This document shows positions 13,347-15,419 of a DNA stretch of 15,419 bases, piece after piece; the stretch's first letter is position 1, and each line of letters begins with the position of its first letter. The DNA is from Opitutaceae bacterium (lineage in GTDB: Bacteria > Verrucomicrobiota > Verrucomicrobiia > Opitutales > Opitutaceae), in NCBI GenBank assembly GCA_020847775.1, contig JADLBI010000089.1, positions 1-15,419 of the forward strand, in the 5' to 3' direction. Position numbers and translations under genes: made by a program. The notes beneath the pieces are model-generated. The model was not told where the DNA came from. It was given only the letters and a program-made list of their open reading frames with translations, and did not search any database.

Positions 13347-14363
13347 ATGCGCGCCCTACTTTATCCCGCCTTTGACCAGTTGGAGATACGCGATGTCGAG
13401 GATGTCGCGCCGAAACCGGACGAGGTGAAACTCAAGGTCGCGGCCTGCGGCATCTGCGGCAGCGAATTGGAGTCGTTCAAGAACCACAGTCCGCGCCGCC
13501 CGCCGCCGCTCGTGATGGGGCATGAATTTTGCGGCGAGATCGCGGAGGTCGGGGCCGAGGTGCGCGACTGGAAGCTAGGCGCGCGTGTGGTCAGCAATTC
13601 GCTGGTGCCCTGCGGCAAGTGTGTGCGTTGCGAGCGCGGTGACACGCATCTGTGCGCGTCGCGGCAGATTTTCGGCATGCATCGCCCCGGCGCGTTTGCG
13701 GAATACGTCAATGTGCCGGCGCGCTGTTTGATACCGTGGCCGGAAAACCTGCCAGCGGAAGCCGCCGCGCTGGCCGAGCCGATGGCCAACGGCATTCACG
13801 TTGTGCATGTGAGCAAGCATCTGCCGGTGAAAACCGCGCTCGTGATCGGCGCAGGCCCGATCGGGCTGTTCTGCCAGCAGGCGTTGCAGGTGCTGCGTGG
13901 CGCGAAAGTTTACGTGGCCGATCTCAGCCCCGAGCGTTTGGCTGTCGCCAAAAAACTCGGCGCGGCGCGTGTGATCAATCCGCGCGAAGAAGACGTGGCG
14001 AAGATCATGCTGGAGGAAACCGGCGGCGAAGGCGTGGATTTGAGCGTCGATGCCGTGGGCTCCGGTCTGACCAAGCGCACCTCGCTCGACGCGATTCGTC
14101 CGGGCGGCGCGACCGTGTGGATCGGGCTGCACGAGAACAACATGACCTTTGATTCCTACGGCATCACGCTGCCGGAAAAACAAGTGCTCGGCACCTACGC
14201 GGCGACGATTGACGAACTCAAACACGCGCTCGATTTGATGGCTGCGGGGAAAGTCGACGCGCTTTCGTGGGTGCAGCGGTTTCCGTTGAGCGACGGCGTC
14301 ACCGCGTTTCGCCGCATGCTCGCGGCGAAGGGCAACGACATCAAAGCGGTGGTGTGCCCGTGA
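13347..14363 (+). CDS. Zinc-dependent medium-chain alcohol/polyol dehydrogenase
   Basis: 338 residues with all marks of the zinc-containing MDR family. Catalytic zinc ligands: Cys37 (CGICGSE), His59 and Glu60 (GHEF), with Glu144 (AEPMANG) nearby. Structural zinc ligands: Cys89, Cys92, Cys95 and Cys103 (PCGKCVRCERGDTHLC). The nucleotide fold shows GAGPIG at 168-173, and Asp192 at the end of the second strand favours NAD over NADP. The likely reaction is oxidation of a sugar alcohol or secondary alcohol in the cytoplasm; threonine, sorbitol and galactitol-type dehydrogenases are the closest plan. A GGGAGG lies about 20 nt before the ATG, too far for a good ribosome site. The short-chain dehydrogenase gene follows on the same strand after 206 bp of repeats. 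Family secure, substrate unknown. Confidence 0.9.
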   Translation: MRALLYPAFDQLEIRDVEDVAPKPDEVKLKVAACGICGSELESFKNHSPRRPPPLVMGHEFCGEIAEVGAEVRDWKLGARVVSNSLVPCGKCVRCERGDTHLCASRQIFGMHRPGAFAEYVNVPARCLIPWPENLPAEAAALAEPMANGIHVVHVSKHLPVKTALVIGAGPIGLFCQQALQVLRGAKVYVADLSPERLAVAKKLGAARVINPREEDVAKIMLEETGGEGVDLSVDAVGSGLTKRTSLDAIRPGGATVWIGLHENNMTFDSYGITLPEKQVLGTYAATIDELKHALDLMAAGKVDALSWVQRFPLSDGVTAFRRMLAAKGNDIKAVVCP

Positions 14364-14391
14364 GACGCGAGCTAATACACCATTTGTTTGA

Positions 14392-14449
14392 GGTGGACGC
14401 GCAGGTCCCTCTGCGCGTTTTGGCGGGCATCGGGGCGTGTCCGTCCACC
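14392..14449. repeat. Nested hairpin, possible terminator and dispersed repeat
   Basis: An inner stem ACGCGCAG (14397-14404), loop GTCCCT, CTGCGCGT (14411-14418) is followed by TTTT (14418-14421) and could end transcription of the dehydrogenase gene, 33 nt after its stop. GGTGGACG (14392-14399) is also complementary to CGTCCACC (14442-14449), giving an alternative larger fold. The nested symmetry suggests a dispersed element rather than a simple terminator. Confidence 0.55.
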
Positions 14450-14476
14450 ACCATTGGCACGCACGCAAAATTCAAG

Positions 14477-14543
14477 GTAGGGACGGTTGTCCTCAACCGT
14501 CCTTTCGTTTTCGTTCAGGGCGGTTGAGGACAACCGCCCCTAC
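14477..14543. repeat. Paired-hairpin intergenic repeat (REP-like), GTAGGG type
   Basis: First hairpin GGACGGTTG (14481-14489), TCCT, CAACCGTCC (14494-14502). Second hairpin GGGCGGTTG (14518-14526), AGGA, CAACCGCCC (14531-14539). GTAGGG (from 14477) and CCCTAC (to 14543) close the outside, so the whole unit is one inverted repeat made of two hairpins. It sits 27 bp before the ATG at 14570 and may fold in the 5' leader of that gene. Confidence 0.8.
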
Positions 14544-14569
14544 CGGTTTTAAGATAATCCCCTGACCCC

Positions 14570-15397
14570 ATGAGCACCGCACCGACCCGCATACCCATCG
14601 CGAATCGTTTCAAAGGCAAAGTCGCCATCGTGACCGGCGGCACCAACGGCATCGGCCACGCCATCGCGCTCGAACTGTTGCGCGAAGGCGCGCAGGTCGC
14701 CGTCAGCGGTTTGCCGTCCGACGCGGAGGAAGGCCGCAAGGCCTTTGCCGCCGCTGGATTCTCGCCGCTCATCATCGCGGGCGACATGAGCAAGGAGGAG
14801 TTCTGCCGACAACTCGTCGCCGACACGGTCGCGAAATACGGCCGGCTCGACTGCCTCGTGAACAACGCGTTTTCGTTCATCGCCAAAGGCCTCGATGCGA
14901 CGCGCGCGGATTTTCATTACTCGCTCGATGTCGGCCCGCTGGGCTTCGCGCTGATGATCCAGCTGGCCGCGCCGGAGATGGCCAAGCAAGGCGGTGGCGC
15001 GGTGGTCAACGTGTCGAGCATCTCGGCTTGGGTGGCGCAGGCGAACCGCTGGACTTACAACATGGGGAAAGGCGCGGTCACGCAGCTCACGCGTTGCGCG
15101 GCGCTTGATCTCGCGCCGCAAAAAATCCGGGTCAACAGCATCAGCCCCGGCTGGATTTGGACGCGCGAAGTGGACAAGGCCGCCGGTGGTGATCGCGAAA
15201 AGTTCGACCCGATCTGGGGCCAATACCACATGCTGGCGCGGATGGGGCATCCGATCGAGATGACCGGCCCGGCGCTATTCCTGTTGAGCGACGACGCGTC
15301 GTTTATCACCGGCACCGATCTGCCGGTGGATGGCGGCTACAACGGCATGGGCCCCGAAGGTCTCGGCCAAACCGCGAGGATTGCCGGCAGCAAATGA
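14570..15397 (+). CDS. Short-chain dehydrogenase/reductase (SDR), classical type
   Basis: 275 residues with a Rossmann fold. The dinucleotide motif is TGGTNGIG (22-29), NNA is at 98-100, Ser149/Ser150 lie in VNVSS, and the active-site pair is Tyr163 and Lys167 (YNMGK). The cofactor-side strand ends AVSGLPSD, with no acidic residue at the usual NAD-specific place, so NADP use is possible. The position that normally holds the fourth catalytic residue Asn (in D-V-N-L-x-G) reads DVGPLG, with Gly122. The C-terminal GTDLPVDGGYNG is standard. It probably oxidises or reduces a sugar, polyol or ketone intermediate, perhaps together with the preceding zinc dehydrogenase. Its ATG follows a paired-hairpin repeat by 27 bp, without a Shine-Dalgarno. 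Confidence 0.9.
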   Translation: MSTAPTRIPIANRFKGKVAIVTGGTNGIGHAIALELLREGAQVAVSGLPSDAEEGRKAFAAAGFSPLIIAGDMSKEEFCRQLVADTVAKYGRLDCLVNNAFSFIAKGLDATRADFHYSLDVGPLGFALMIQLAAPEMAKQGGGAVVNVSSISAWVAQANRWTYNMGKGAVTQLTRCAALDLAPQKIRVNSISPGWIWTREVDKAAGGDREKFDPIWGQYHMLARMGHPIEMTGPALFLLSDDASFITGTDLPVDGGYNGMGPEGLGQTARIAGSK

Positions 15398-15411
15398 ACG
15401 CGGCCATCCCA

Positions 15412-15419
15412 TGTAGGGC
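15412..15419. repeat. Edge of a further GTAGGG-type repeat
   Basis: TGTAGGGC at the window's right end matches the outer arm of the elements at 3827 and 14477 and lies 14 bp after the SDR stop. Only eight bases are visible, so this is a suggestion from position and sequence. Confidence 0.3.

Noticed and set aside
13575..14468. 297-codon minus-strand frame over the zinc dehydrogenase
   Set aside because: The plus strand has all zinc ligands and the nucleotide motif; the minus frame is His/Arg-rich shadow.
1..15419. CRISPR array, tRNA or rRNA genes
   Set aside because: No regularly spaced direct repeats and no recognisable tRNA or rRNA sequence were seen on either strand.

Overview
The window looks like a stretch of chromosome from a high-GC Verrucomicrobiota bacterium, most likely Opitutaceae. 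The reasons are the GC-rich coding with almost no Shine-Dalgarno sequences, a gene set built around unusual sugar-active proteins, and intergenic spaces full of paired-hairpin (REP-like) repeats. The lineage is an inference; there is no marker gene in the window.

Layout. 1-139 is the 3' end of an outer-membrane beta-barrel gene. 231-2604 (minus strand) holds a PhyH-type Fe(II)/2-oxoglutarate dioxygenase gene followed by a gene for a protein with two ferritin-like halves. Divergent from them is an AraC-family regulator (2723-3583). 3584-3982 is a non-coding stretch with one 25-nt palindrome and two paired-hairpin repeats. 3983-4533 is a compact toxin-antitoxin pair: a 57-residue GTG-started ORF overlaps (ATGA) a Doc/Fic-type toxin whose motif has Gln where the catalytic His is expected.

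4592-6925 and 9692-12034 (both minus) are two long paralogues of about 780 residues with a glycoside-hydrolase-like plan. Between them lie a visibly AT-richer three-gene module (7207-8799, plus strand, strong Shine-Dalgarno sites, inverted-repeat operator candidate) and a small outer-membrane beta-barrel gene (8909-9424, minus) with a clear terminator. 12190-13242 encodes a secreted protein with a carboxypeptidase-regulatory-like N-terminal domain and a Tudor/Agenet-like C-terminal domain. 13347-14363 and 14570-15397 encode a zinc-dependent medium-chain dehydrogenase and a short-chain dehydrogenase, separated by two structured repeats.

How it may work together. The two glycoside-hydrolase-like proteins, the two dehydrogenases, the dioxygenase and the AraC regulator together suggest catabolism or oxidation of an uncommon sugar or polyol. 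This is inference from context; no substrate can be read from the sequence. The most unusual items are the atypical Doc toxin with its unfamiliar small partner, the AT-rich three-gene module inserted between the paralogues, and the duplicated ferritin-like protein paired with a PhyH dioxygenase.
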